Source: Dryococelus australis
Lineage: Eukaryota; Arthropoda; Insecta; Phasmatodea; Phasmatidae
DNA: 64,000 nucleotides
NCBI GenBank assembly: GCA_029891345.1
Contig: CM057009.1
Location: 289,922,966-289,986,965 of the forward strand
Reading direction: 5' to 3'
Both the position numbers and the translations under genes were made by a program. The notes under the pieces were generated by a model. The model worked only from the letters and a program-made list of their open reading frames with translations, was not told the origin of the DNA and searched no databases. Below, piece by piece: positions 44,317 to 55,872 of the stretch (its first letter is position 1; each line of letters begins with the position of its first letter).

Positions 44317-44480
44317 CACCGGTTTCTTAACTCCTCTAAAGGAGTTAAGAAACCGGTTACTAAATCATCCGAATCGTTTATTAGTCTATTGAAATACTCC
44401 CAATCAAAATCATTAAGCTCTTTGTTAAAATCTTGCGTAGGTAAGCCAAGAAAGTAGTCTTCATACGACTGCGACATCGC
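44316..44480 (-). CDS. small acidic frame MSQSYEDYF..., unidentified
   Basis: An ATG at 44480 (context GCGATGT) opens 54 codons: MSQSYEDYFLGLPTQDFNKE, then LNDFDWEYFNRLINDSDDLV and TGFLTPLEELRNR. The stop overlaps the ATG of the minisatellite frame (TGATGG). It is strongly acidic and aromatic. Its last 13 residues are encoded by the hairpin at 44318-44357, whose other strand encodes TGFLTPLKELRNR. Taken with the two minus-strand frames downstream it may be a first exon. No family is recognised. Confidence 0.35.
   Translation of the reverse strand, partial: AMSQSYEDYFLGLPTQDFNKELNDFDWEYFNRLINDSDDLVTGFLTPLEELRNR
44318..44357. repeat. perfect 18-bp hairpin with 4-base loop
   Basis: ACCGGTTTCTTAACTCCT, loop CTAA, then AGGAGTTAAGAAACCGGT. 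Every base of the arms pairs. It lies exactly at the edge of the 81-bp minisatellite. Confidence 0.97.
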
Positions 44481-44539
44481 AAAGCGAACCGAACTAACAA
44501 ACTGGAAAAAGTGGAAGGGGCATATAGGCTGAAGCCCTA

Positions 44540-44745
44540 TTGATAAAATTTTCAAATACCCAGGTCAAACATTCGGGAAGCCTGATTTCTCCCCTTCAAC
44601 CAGAAGTCAGAAGTTCAAACACCCATTCCCCTCTGTCCACGCACCAGCAACTTTCAAATATCTTTAAACCAGCACCTCCAGCATTGGAGATAAACTTCTC
44701 TGCTAAGTTTCTTGCTCGAAGAAATAAATGACATTTATTTATCAG
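44540..44745 (+). CDS. small plus-strand frame ending near poly(A) signals, doubtful
   Basis: An open stretch of about 63 codons (SLISPLQPEVRSSNTHSPLS, then QQLSNIFKPAPPALEINFSA, KFLARRNK, stop) on the plus strand. It is divergent to the MSQSYEDYF frame and has AATAAA-type sequences soon after (about 44767). It has no convincing ATG or homology. It could be a 3' exon. Confidence 0.2.
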
Positions 44746-44749
44746 TAAA

Positions 44750-45484
44750 ATAACTTCTGATTCATAATAAATAAAGTTTATTTAATAATCCATTAAAAAC
44801 GATTAGGAATGTAATAGAGATCAACGTATTTAATAAAACTATATATAATTTATAGAAAAAAGTAATATTATTCATAAAAAAAGATGTTATAGTCCCTTTT
44901 AAGCTTATCTAAGTTTACTTTAATCTTTTCAAGGAAATGCTTTTTTTTTCTTATTCACATTATATCTTATCTAAATCTTTAGACATGATATGATCTAATT
45001 TCATTAAATATGTTCCCATTTTCTTAATCAGTATATCGATAATCATATTTACGTTAAACATGTACTCACTACGCCGGTTAAAGCCGGTATTACACGATAC
45101 CTGCTGTCGTAATTAATTTTTCACGATCTTCTATAAGGCTTGATGCGCGAGCCGGTATATCAGTCTCTACGCGAGCCACCCCCTTTTAAAAGTGCTATAC
45201 AGAGACTTGTGTAGGCCTATTAAATAAACATCATATCTTAATACTGCTTTATTATTGCTGGCTGTTCGAACTATTTGATACTTGCAATATTATTTACTTT
45301 AAACATTTAAAAATAATATTGTGAAGTGACAAAAGCATAGGCCTAATTATTATTAACATTTTGTGTAATGTAGTTATTGATTAACGTAATTTGTGATCCA
45401 TATATAATAGTGTAAAAAAAAGCGTTCACCGGAATTTCGATCTCACGCTCAATATAACACTACTACATAGAACAACGACAAAAA
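44750..45484. other. AT-rich, no gene recognised
   Basis: Contains several AATAAA-like signals and short T-runs. No structured element is seen. Confidence 0.4.
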
Positions 45485-46309
45485 ATGCTCAGCTAACACG
45501 GAAAATACGCGACGGAATCGGGCCGGTAAAAGTTAGCCGACAAACTCCGGCCTCCCGATACTGGCCCGCTGTCTTATGCCGGAAGCGGCCCGATGGAAAT
45601 ATGGACTGGCTGCTACCTGTTGGCCGGCGGTGTCGGGCCTGCGATGACTGGATGTCGCTACGATGCCGGACATGCTGCTGTATTCTGTAACTCGTTGGCT
45701 GTCTTAATGACGATGGGTAACGACTGTTAACGAGAAAAATCGTTGATGTCATTGAAGAGCGATTCTGTAACTTCTTTTTACCCACAGATGTCGGTACGTT
45801 AACGAAAATCCTCGTCAACTAAACTGTGGAGAACCGAGAAATCTCGTTATAGTAGCGAGGGGTACGAGACCCCTCGGTAACCTTACCGACTCGATTCGTA
45901 CTGCTGAAGTCCGTAAATAAGCAGTAGTATGTTGGACAACTCTCCCACACGCTTAACAAAAACTAGAGTAAAGTGGCCCAAATTAGTGAAACCAGTGAAA
46001 TAAGCTTCATTTAAAACAGTCGTAGTCGACGATAGCCGTTGTGTGCGCTTCGTGTGTATAACTTTGCAAAATGGCGGGTAAATGTGATCAGCTTTAACCT
46101 CGTAGGCCGAAAACCCTCGAATTATATTTCAAAGCACAAAAGCGATTCCGTTTGTAACTTAAGCTAGCTCTTACACCTTGTTAAGCAATTTTATGTACAC
46201 AGAAAGTTAATTTAATTCCCAAACACGAAATATTTTGACTTGGAGATACGTTTACACATAACGTTACGAAACATATAACTATGACTACTAAACACGCCTA
46301 ATTAATTGT

Positions 46310-46400
46310 TGTGGTGGTGTAGTGGTAAGCGTCAAAGCTTGACTTGTGCATGGCCTAGTACAGTTTCAGGTTCTCGAGTACAATCCAACCTACTTATAAA
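46310..46400 (+). mobile_element. tRNA-like SINE head inside the 45.5-kb element
   Basis: TGGTGTAGTGGTAAGCG (46314-46330) fits an A box and GGTTCTCGAGTACAATCC (46369-46386) an altered B box with extra bases. Not a working tRNA: no acceptor stem pairs. Confidence 0.4.
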
Positions 46401-47273
46401 ATATTTTTATACAGTTTTTATTTTACTGATATTGTAACATAACATTCTGATTAATATATTTGAATACAATAATAAATATTAATAATGCGACTAAAACCAC
46501 AATTGTTATACTAAACTTATGCACATATATCAGCCAGGTTAAACAAATATAATTATACCTAAGTATGTAAATTATATTCCGCTATGTTATTATAAGAGAC
46601 GAAATTATAGGTATGCTAGTAGTTGTGTTTAACACATAGGTCCTATTTGAATGATAACCGTAATTGCTGCAAAGGAAAATACGCATTCTCCCAAAACTAG
46701 CTGCCATTTCGTGCCAAACTTTACTGAGTTATTTTAATACTTTGTAAGAAAATTAGTAAAATATATAATTTTTATAAGATGCATGTTTTAAATATATAAA
46801 AACATTATTTCATAAAACTGTGAGCAGCTGAGATTTGAACGTGAAACAATAATAGCCTCACTGTACGACGATTTTTTTTCTTTAACACAATGCCGTAACC
46901 AACTTCACTATTACGACAACATAATACCCGTCTTTATATTGTAATTTAAAATGTATGACGCATTAAAAAGATTTCTTAATACTTTGTATATATGGCGCAA
47001 TCAAACCGCCTTCCTTTCTCGCGTCACTGATACATTTGTGTATTCCGGTGAATAATGTTTGGATTTGCCATGGTGACAGAAAATTCTAAGGCGTACAGCA
47101 GAACATTATAGAGTATTTTAGACGTTCTGCGCGTGTATTTTGTTTTCTTTCCAATCATAAATAAGTCCAAAAATATATGCTCGTTAATGTAACATTTACA
47201 GTATGTGTTTATGTGTAGCTGTCTCTCTTCCAGTGCTCTCTTGTTCACGTCTCGTCGACGATTGTTGGCCGGT

Positions 47274-47660
47274 TAAGGAATACAGTGGGCCGTTGTCTCT
47301 TTTCTAACGGCAAACTTTCCGTCTCAAAAAGACATCATGCCGTTAACAGCGAGCTAACATCTTCCAAAAGTTTGTCGGCAAAAAGACATCATATTTATAT
47401 CCTTATTGTGATAAAGGGCCTTGTCTCGAAAATGTTACTGGGCCATAATAAATAAGAAAATTGCCAACTTACCGTCAAGACAAAGATACTGTATGGGAAT
47501 CGGCCCAGAAACATTTTTAAGATGCTTGCAACATGTTTGCTCTGCAATACCATGCCGACATATTTTCGGTGATGTCCACCTGTTATCCTAAAAAATACAG
47601 CGGGCCATTGTCTTTTTTCTAACGGCAAACGTTCTGTCTCAAAAAAGACTTCACGCCGTT
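47274..47660. repeat. direct 70-bp duplication 315 bp apart
   Basis: TACAGTGGGCCGTTGTCTCT...CGGCAAACTTTCCGTCTCAA at 47281 recurs at 47596 as TACAGCGGGCCATTGTCTTT...CGGCAAACGTTCTGTCTCAA. It is an internal subterminal repeat of the surrounding element. Confidence 0.75.
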
Positions 47661-47769
47661 GTCAGATGGTTATCGGCTTGCATTGAAATGACATTTGCCG
47701 ACAGAACAGGTATCGGGCCGACAATTTTCCGTCGCTTTGCCGACAGGTTGTGTTTGCTGGGTGAGGTAT

Positions 47770-49195
47770 AAATAAGTGCGTGTATATACATTTTGTAATT
47801 ATATTAAAAATTGCCCATATTAAGTTTTTAACGTATTGGTGATATTTAAAATTTTAGTTGTCTTTCTAACAGTAGTTAAAATTTGTCACCGTCAATATCG
47901 TTTGCTTTTTCATTTTCGAAAGCTATTTAAGTTTGAACCTCATGGATGCTCACCTCAATCATCCTCATCAGCTCTCAAGACCTCGCAGTTAAGAGTCGCC
48001 CAAATCTGTTCAGTTCACTCACTCACAGGCATTGCGTCGATCCCTTCTGTGATGTTGGCTAATGTATGGACAGAAATTGTATATCGACTAGATGTAATAT
48101 GTGTTACGTAGGGTATTCACGTGGAGACTTACATATGTATTGCCCTGTTGCAACAGAAAATTGGTTAGTTTGCCAACACTTCGGCACCAGTTTCACATCT
48201 CTGTCTTACATATAGAGGATATAAATAAAGTCTGTAATCAGGTGAAGACTTTTCGGACATCCTGCATGGCTAGCTTGTGCCTGGCCTGAATAAGCAGAGT
48301 CCATCTGATTATAGTGGATATTGAAACATTTGTCTGCTCACAAGAAGGCTTTACATCATGTTTATAAGCCTTGCTATGGTGCTAGGTGCTACTCATCGCC
48401 AGTAAAGCATCCGATTAAGCAAGAGTTTTACCGTAGTGACCAAAAATAAGGAAAGTTTCTCTAGACTGTCATTTAAAATACATAACTATTATAACTTAAC
48501 AAGAGTGTTACGAAGAACCGAAAATATTACATTCACATATACAGCACCTGTAACAATACCAAAAATGTCGGTTTTGCTAAGACGTTGGCCAATGACAACA
48601 AATGTGCTGTGGTTAAGTACTAATCAACCAAGATATTTCCGGAATTATTATTGTGCTCTAAACACATAATCGTCTGTTTAGTAAATGCGTAGTGCTCCAT
48701 CGAAATTACGCACAGGTTGATTTCAAATTGTACCTTACCAATACTAGAATATTAAATTTATGCGAGCTCAAATAATGATCTCTGTAGCCTGTCGCAATTT
48801 TCACCCTTCCGTAGCACAATCAGAGAGTGCTTAACCCTTTCATATCCACTTTAATTTATTGTTACAGATGTTGCAAAAAATAATTTAAGATGCGTGCTGT
48901 AATTAAGTCGACACAACACTTTTTTCGTTGTCACAGCCAATGACCTGTAGGGTTTATGTTCGGCTACAGTAATATGAATCGATTAGACCAATAAGAGGGT
49001 TTGCGAATTATTTACCCACAGGTAAGATCATTGGTCATTAAGTTTCGCAGTTTGAAGTACAAATTAGAAATTACCTACACGTGCGTAATGCACACATTTG
49101 TGTACCCTGGGTCTGAATGAGTTAAGAATACTGAGTTGAAACAGCCGCTCAAACTGCCATCTCCAGTTGCACACACCACAAATATGTTGTAACGC
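47770..49195. other. no gene recognised
   Basis: Apart from the SINE tail at 47943-48031 nothing is supported. Short frames at 48101-48669 have no domain. Confidence 0.35.
47943..48031 (+). mobile_element. family-1 SINE 3' part
   Basis: CTCACCTCAATCATCCTCAT, then CAGCTCTCAAGACCTCGCAG and the TTCACTCACTCACA tail match the 3' third of the 6.45-kb copy. The tRNA head is absent. Confidence 0.8.
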
Positions 49196-49197
49196 CG

Positions 49198-49260
49198 TTC
49201 GCCAATCAGCGCTTAGTAACCTACTCACCAGTACACTGCCCAGCCAATAGTTAACCTTTC
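49198..49260. repeat. paired-CCAAT repeat, copy 2
   Basis: TTCGCCAATCAGCG and CCCAGCCAATAG spaced as at 9.52 kb. A third related block lies at 49545-49600 (GGCCAATAGGGCACAAGG; CCCAGCCAATCAG). Confidence 0.45.
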
Positions 49261-49619
49261 GCACACTGTAAAATAACTCCTGTTAAACTTCCAAAACTGT
49301 AGTGGAAATTTTTAACCTATACAGTGTATGGAAAAAATACCATATTTCAGACTGCAGGTGTTGGAACGTTTAGTGTGTTTACATTACCAGATTGGGGACT
49401 TCCCTACGCATTTGACTGTTTTGGGAGCGAATGTAGAAACGGTACTATGGATGCATGGGAAAATAGTTTACCATTTGCAATTTCTCAATATTCATATACA
49501 TTGGTATAGTAATTTTACGAATAATTTCTTGGAGTCCAGCATTCAATGGCCAATAGGGCACAAGGCGTGTATCCAGAGACTCACCCAGCCAATCAGATAA
49601 TGGGTACGTTCACATCGAA

Positions 49620-52035
49620 GTAACTGCCACATAATTTTGCTTCTGTGCAGTTATATAATCTGTGGTACATGAGACATGGCAAGATTCAGGACTATGGGGT
49701 TGGAAGGGGAAGGGAGGAATCAAAAAGATGTTCGGAGGACCCCTCTCCAATAATTGTTGACACTGGAGGAACGAGCCAAAAAGGAGAAGTAAAATATAGT
49801 ATTCAAATAGTTAATGCTACTGTAAAAACACAGGAAAAAAATATTTTGCATCAACCGCAATTGTTTTGCAAATATTCACTTTGCCAAATAATTTGTGTGG
49901 TGAACTCAGAATTATTTACTTGTCACCACTAAAGTTTTTTGCCCAGTAATAAACTATTTTGTAATAACTACAAAATTATTTGCCAAAATGGTCTCTCTAG
50001 AAAATATTTTTCTCCGTGAAGGCGTACAATTGGAATAGTAAAAAGAGGGAGTCAGGAAAATGAGTTAAAAGCGGGATCAGCCATGCCACTCACTACCTTA
50101 GACTACCTGGAGATAGATCAGAGAGCAACAAATAAAATAATTAAATAAATAAATAAAAGGGGGTAGGTATAACGGTCCCCCATGGAGACGATAGGAATGC
50201 TAAAGAAAAGAAAATAAAAATTATAATAGCCTGCTTGTAAGCAGGCAAAATAAAGTTACGTCGCCCCAACAGCAAGTCAAAGGCCAAATGAATTAGATGA
50301 GAGCGAAGAGAATCGCTTGTGCCTCGCATTACCCAGATAAGGCCCAGGTGCGGGTGTGATACGCAAGCGTGAATGTTTTTCGCCTGGCCACGCAAAAAAT
50401 TATACATATTTAGTATATACAGTATATCGACTCCATTACTTAACCAACGATATTGTCTGAAGACGTGCGCTGCTACCGTATCGCCTACTCTATTTGTAAC
50501 CTACACGACTCTCCGCGCGTGCGGTTGTCTATTCATATTCTCTGAACGATGCATTTCCGATGACGTAAGCTAAAGTTCAACGCTTATATTCCTGGAAATG
50601 GGTTATTTAATAAAATATTCTTGAATGATTTCCTTACACTGCCTACATGGTTTATTTATTTACACGGAGATGTCCTTAAAAATGTTCGAAACAAACGCAT
50701 TAAAAACAAAAATTATACGACGCTCTCAAACCGACTAGCGCACTTAGATACGGCAGTTTTTTTTTTTTAAGTGTTCCAGGAGTGTTAGGGTAAGGAAAGG
50801 CACCATTTAATTCTTGAACTGTCAGAAGCGTCTATAAATGCCAACGGATATTGGAGTTTGAAAGGGGGATGACCGTGCCCACCAAACTGCTGGATAATTC
50901 CAGTACACTCTAAACCCGAGTCAGAGAAGCCAGCCAGTGAAATTATATTTACTGAAAGTCAATTGAGAGGCGGCTACAGACTGGCCAACCAGTCGAATTA
51001 ACTGGGAATCAGTGTCACGTCATCGTCTGAATTTTCGTGTGGGGGGGGGGGGGGGATGCGACGTATCACGTACCTTTATTTTTGTCGATTACTTGCTCTT
51101 GAAATGGATACCTCCATATTTTTTACACCATAAACTACATGAGAATTATGTTTGTCTAAACTATAACGTTTAATTGAATATAACAACTAATAAAGAATTG
51201 TGGAGGTGGGTGGGATCGTACTACGACCCGAAGCTTGTGGTACATTATGCTTTTGCAAGGCAACTATTCTTGGTACTCAATACTCTGAAAGAACACGTGA
51301 TACTGGATTGTAAAAATGCAGTGCCGAACGTGCAGCAATACTTTGCACGTGAGAAATTTACGCAAAATTTTAAATATAACATGTTCAGAGAAACGCAAAT
51401 TTTACAACACCATGAAGTGACCTTACCTTTCATCAGTAAGGGACACCCGCCGTAATATTAAGTCGTAACTAAGTTGGGTAGAGTGGTTTTCTCAGGTTGT
51501 TACAGCTTCGACTCCATGTTCACTAATTTAGGTTTAGAGTGTACGTTGATTGTGCGGACGTTCGCCATTCCTTTATGCAATGTACCACATGCATGAGGAT
51601 CGGGAATAGGCATACCTCGTTGAAGGCATTACAGAAGAAGATAAACTATGTTAAATGATCGTGACCAGTGGAGCCGAATCGTCCATGCTAACAAATAAGC
51701 CACACTGTCTGAAACCTCACTCACATTCGTGGCAGGAGCTTCCGGAATGGTGTGGCCATTGAGTTCACCCGACATGAGCTCAATCGAACCTTTATAGAGG
51801 CGTGCTGTAGACGTTCGTACAAGCACAAGGTCATGTGATCTAATACATCAGGAATCTGTGAAAAGCTTTCAATACGACATGACAGAATACCTCTACACAA
51901 GTTTTTCGTCCGCTGGAGCAATCGATGCCCTGTCGAATTACTAATTCACGGGGATAGAAGTTATCCTATGCGTCACCAGGCAGCTGATACATTCCGTTTG
52001 TCACCTCAGTGTATATATCAGCTGTGAGCCTGAGT
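49620..52035. other. no gene recognised
   Basis: Contains a perfect 18-base palindrome GCCTGCTTGTAAGCAGGC at 50229-50246, AAATAAATAAAT runs near 50130-50155, and a G-run at 51042-51055. Near 51475-51530 a TGGGTAGAGTGGTTTTC plus GCTTCGACTCC pair hints at a further SINE head. The frame at 51174-51455 has no known domain. Confidence 0.35.
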
Positions 52036-52038
52036 TAA

Positions 52039-52282
52039 ATTTCGGTAGGGCTTAACGTCTTGTCGACAGTGAGGACATCAGAGAAGAGGCAAGTAGCTCA
52101 GAGTAGCAGGAATGGGCAAGGAATCGGCCATGGACCACGGTAAGGAACCAGCCCAGTATTTGCCCAGAGTGAATTCGAGAAACTTAGGGCAACCGCAACT
52201 AAGACGACCGGACAGGTAATCGAACCCAGGTCCTCACGAACGCGAGTCCGAATGCTTGCCATTGTGCAACCTCGCTTGGTAA
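52039..52282 (-). mobile_element. tRNA-derived SINE, family 2
   Basis: On the minus strand GAGGTTGCACAATGGCAAGC (A box region, about 52254-52275) and GGTTCGATTACC (B box, about 52217-52228) form the head. The body runs through GCCCTAAGTTTCTCGAATTC and ends with TCCTCACTGTCGACAAGACG and TTAAGCCCTACC. Body and tail differ from family 1. A tail fragment recurs at 55.7 kb. Confidence 0.8.
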
Positions 52283-52289
52283 CTTGAGT

Positions 52290-53930
52290 TACAATTTGTT
52301 CGAATGGCGGATGGTTGGTCCCTTGGTTCGACATCTGTGCCGGTCATAATCGTATTTTCGTCGCGGATTGCTGGACAGTTTGTCTAATTGGTGATGACGT
52401 ATCTTGGTTAAGCTGCTTCTTATGTACCTTTGGTTTGGCGTCATCAGCGCTGTCAAATTTATTGTTTCAAGCCTATATAGATAGATTTTTACTGGCTACT
52501 TTGATGAAGATAGGCGGATCTTTATAAACACCTGTATTTCATTATACGCAAATAGTTTTATCAGAATTTAAGAACGATGGGTTGGGAATTGGGAAATGTT
52601 TAACTCATGCCTAGCTGGTCCATGAACAGCAGTTCAGTATGTCTGAAAATTCCTTTCTCATTCGTAGCGACGTAACGTATCCACAGTGAATTAACCTACG
52701 AAAATCAGCTCACTGGCTGGTACTTTCAAGACTTGCTTATTAGAGCACATTGGACAGTCCAACACATTGAAAAAAAAATTGCTTTTGCAGAAATTGGATT
52801 ATGTTGGGGTATACTGGCTGTATATCCGTATTCGAAATTAGAGTTTATAACGGCAGTGTACTTTGTTGAGCGTAGTCTTAGCTTAGTCCTTTGAGAACTA
52901 ATTTAACTTTTGGGTTCAGGCGTTGCAATCAAGAAATATTTTCATTCGTGTAATACTTTAGCAGACAGAGCACTTAAATGAATCTATGATCGTGTGAGAC
53001 TACAGTAGTACGAGCCATTCACAACATAGGCCAATATCACGATTTACAAATCAGGCGCTGACGAGAAAAATATCATTGGGCATTGAGGCTCAAAGTGAAC
53101 AAACGTTACCTGCCAAAGATAAGATTATTGTGCGTTATGTACACTGATTTTGAATAGGTCAAAGTTCCATAGTAGTACGTTGTACACCATCTCGGTGTCG
53201 TGCTCATAAAGGTGACATTGCATTAAATGCACCAGGGGACATCGACCTTATGAGCTCCATCGATTTTGTGCCTCGCGTGCACAGACACGCCTACTACGGG
53301 GCTGCACTGGCATTTCCACGGGGAAAGTGCATGGGAAATTGCAATGGGAAAAATTCACACTGTTCAAAATTTGCTTATATTGACGGAAACTTTTTACTGA
53401 TATATACAATTTAAATACGGAAAATGCGCTTCGTTATGACATAACAAGGGACCGTGGCTCCACAAATACAAAATACGGAACTTCTCGGTGTATATTTCCC
53501 ATAGCTTCGGATTTCGAGCACGCACAATGTCGAGGTTAAATGAAGCTTTCTCGGCAGTAGGGCATTCGTTCCACTTATACCGAAGCTTTAGGGCATCAGA
53601 AGGTAGGAGGAGCCACCTGCAAAGCAATTGGAAATATCGCAAACTCTGAAATATTACTAGACACTGGAAAAAGTGTTTCGTACTTCACTTTTATGAAATT
53701 ACATGTTAACACTGCCTGCGAACAACGCGGTGTGATAGAAGCTGGTTAATAGTCAAGGGTGCAGACGTTTTTCTGACTCGTGTTTAAACACCGCTCCAAG
53801 ACAAGATATTTGAAATTTTTAAAATACTCTTTTATTCACCGGTAAACATCAACATAATTTAAACGAAATACTTTTTTTTTTTTTTGTTTTTAGAATTTTC
53901 ATCATAAACTGTAAATACACAAAAATGCAG
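52290..53930. other. no gene recognised
   Basis: The minus frame at 53394-53642 (LWEIYTEKFRILYLWSHGPL) has a protein-like look but no domain or splice context that I trust. Confidence 0.3.
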
Positions 53931-53932
53931 TA

Positions 53933-54327
53933 TTCGCTGTTCACAGAAAATTGAGAACTTTGGAAACTCTGCTAAAGATCAACTTGTATACTTGATAAGT
54001 ATTCTTCCGCCATATGGGCCTGGTCGCTTTATTCATGCATAGGTCAAGTGAAGTTATTAAAAAATTTTCAGAAATTTGCTAATTCTTGCACTTAAATGCA
54101 TTAAAAATTTTAAAGGAAAATAAGTAATTTTGGTATTCACAAAACATGTTTACCTAACTCTATTAATTCAACGGTAATAGAATGGAACTATTTTCGCTCC
54201 GTCGTTACCAACCTAACTGTGTGCGCATGCCAGTTAGTGTGTCCTTTAAAATATATGCAGGTGGGGTAAGTAATATTTTCAAAAAGTTGATTTCAGAAGT
54301 GCTTAAATTGTCGTAAACAGTATATAG
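53933..54327 (-). mobile_element. MITE, long form, minus orientation
   Basis: Ends CGCTGTTCACAGAAAATTGA and AATTGTCGTAAACAGTATATA are a decayed inverted pair. The interior matches the reversed long form (CAACTTGTATACTTGATAAG, TATTCTTCCGCCATATGGGC, CCGTCGTTACCAACC). It is the oldest-looking copy of the cluster. Confidence 0.75.
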
Positions 54328-54596
54328 CGTATTTACTTAGAGGTCACGTGAATTCACAGAGAGTTTTGTAAATATGCGGAAAGTCCGTTATTTAAGAAAA
54401 CGAAGCATCTTTAATTATCCGAAGATTGCAGGATATAACTTACTAGTACCTTTCCGTAATATCGCGGAAATATATTATTTTGAACATTGCTCACGATAGG
54501 TATCAAACAGGTATCGACCCGTCAAAGTCGACGGATACAGGCCAGGAGCGCAACCGCACGAGAGGAGCTTTGCAGAACTACCGGCAACGCTCTGTT

Positions 54597-55025
54597 AAAC
54601 GTTATTCACAATAAAGTGAGTAATTTGAAATTAACCTTAGAAAAAAGTCACTACTACAACCTGCATATTTTATAACGGGCGCACTGAGTGCCATGAGCCA
54701 AGTAAAGTTGGTAACGATGGACGGAAAGTAGTTCCGTGTGTTAACTTCGAATAAAATGTGTTAGTGGACCATTTGTGGTAATTTAAATAATTTCTTTCGC
54801 TTTATGTTTTTTTTTTTTAATGCAGCTAAGTGTAAAAATTAACGGCTGTGTATAATATTTACTATTCTAATAATTTCACCGTTTTACTTGACCGACGCGT
54901 GAATCAAGTCATGAGGCCCACGGCAATGTTAATTTTACATAAGGTGGAAGAATACGCAACGTGCATACAAGTAGATCTTAAGCAGGGCTTTCAAAAGTGC
55001 TGAGTTTACCGTGAACGCCTTATAG
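54597..55025 (+). mobile_element. MITE, long form, reference copy
   Basis: Starts GTTATTCACAATAAAGTGAG and ends TTTACCGTGAACGCCTTATAG. It contains CCAAGTAAAGTTGGTAACGA, TTTTACTTGACCGACGCGTG and ACAAGTAGATCTTAAGCAGG. Length is about 430 bp. It is oriented opposite to the copy 270 bp to its left. Confidence 0.85.
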
Positions 55026-55029
55026 AAAT

Positions 55030-55868
55030 ATGGAATTCACAAGCCTCTGTGCAGTCGAATTGGTTTCGTTAGTTAACCGAATCCTTCCCCGAGGCGGACC
55101 CAGGCACAGAACATTATAGAATGCAGAATCAAAACAGCGGCGCATGGCGCGAACTTCGTCCCTGCACACCAGCAAAATGGCCTTTCTGGCCAGCAACAAG
55201 ACGGGGCGTCGTTTGACATACCGTAGTTCTTTCGCGAAATCCACATTCGTGGAGTAAAAACTACACAGGAAAAATTTATGTGCAAGTACGCATCGAATTT
55301 TCCGTTTCAATTCCTTTCCTCTCTGATCTTTAGTAACCTAAAGCAAAACCATAATTTTGTCAGAATGTGTTACTTTCAAAATGACATATTTATTCATTTA
55401 ATCTTGAAGTTACGGATCTAATTCATTTATAAAATTATAATTGCGTTCACATATTCACACACGTACAATTTTTAAAAATTTTAAATGCTGAACTTACAAT
55501 GAACAGAAATCTACCAGTGCTTCTAATACTTTTAGAAAAAACAATAAAGAACTCATTATTAACGTCTGAACGAAATTCCAAATCCGCTCACGAAGTGTAA
55601 AGTACTGTTAGGAACTTTCACATTAGAAATGCTTTTCTCGTTCCTCAGCTACATTCAGTGATTATTAAGAAAACGGTAAATTTTTCATTTTAACCCTTTT
55701 TTTCTTTGTTACTTGGTTGGAGGGTTTAACGTCTCGTCTACAGTGAGGTCGTTTGTACGGGCACCTGATTTTGCGAAAAGATTTCCGAGCGGTCTAGTCT
55801 TCAATATTCTACGTCCACGCCAGGAAACTATCTGAGTTTATTAGTGGTGTTTCTTTGTAAGAACATAT
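55030..55868. other. no gene recognised; SINE-2 tail at 55.71-55.76 kb
   Basis: GGTTGGAGGGTTTAACGTCT followed by CGTCTACAGTGAGG at 55723-55757 is the reversed tail of the family-2 SINE. Just after it GCGAAAAGATTTCCGAGCGG and CAATATTCTACGTCCAC recur at 59580 as GCGAAAAGATTTACGGGGAT and CAATATTCTATGTGCAC, an unnamed dispersed repeat. Confidence 0.45.
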
Positions 55869-55872
55869 TTTG

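Larger units (their letters stand above)
45486..47763. mobile_element. possible non-autonomous DNA transposon (~2.3 kb)
   Basis: The left edge TGCTCAGCTAACACGG and the right edge, reversed (CACCCAGCAAACACAACC), are similar inverted ends. Both are followed by GCGACGGAA and CGGGCC/CGGCCCGAT-rich subterminal sequence. Subterminal CGGCAAA and CGGGCCG motifs recur on both sides. The interior is AT-rich without a transposase. The ends are only partly alike and no target duplication was fixed, so the two GC-rich blocks could be separate insertions. Confidence 0.4.

Noticed and set aside
43601-44392. 263-codon plus-strand frame as a real gene
   Set aside because: No ATG before the first repeat unit, and the frame is kept open automatically by the 81-bp period. 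Listed as a repeat, with the alternative noted.
46071-46085. ATGGCGG|GTAAAT as a first exon
   Set aside because: Weak donor, no fitting acceptor, and it lies inside the suspected 45.5-47.8-kb element.
46310-46400. Functional tRNA gene
   Set aside because: A- and B-box-like words are present but the acceptor and anticodon stems do not pair, and the B box has extra bases.
50229-50246. Palindrome GCCTGCTTGTAAGCAGGC as a bacterial-type terminator
   Set aside because: The window is eukaryotic and no T-run follows. Kept only as a note.
51475-51530. SINE head
   Set aside because: A-box- and B-box-like words occur but no body or tail is shared with any other copy in the window.
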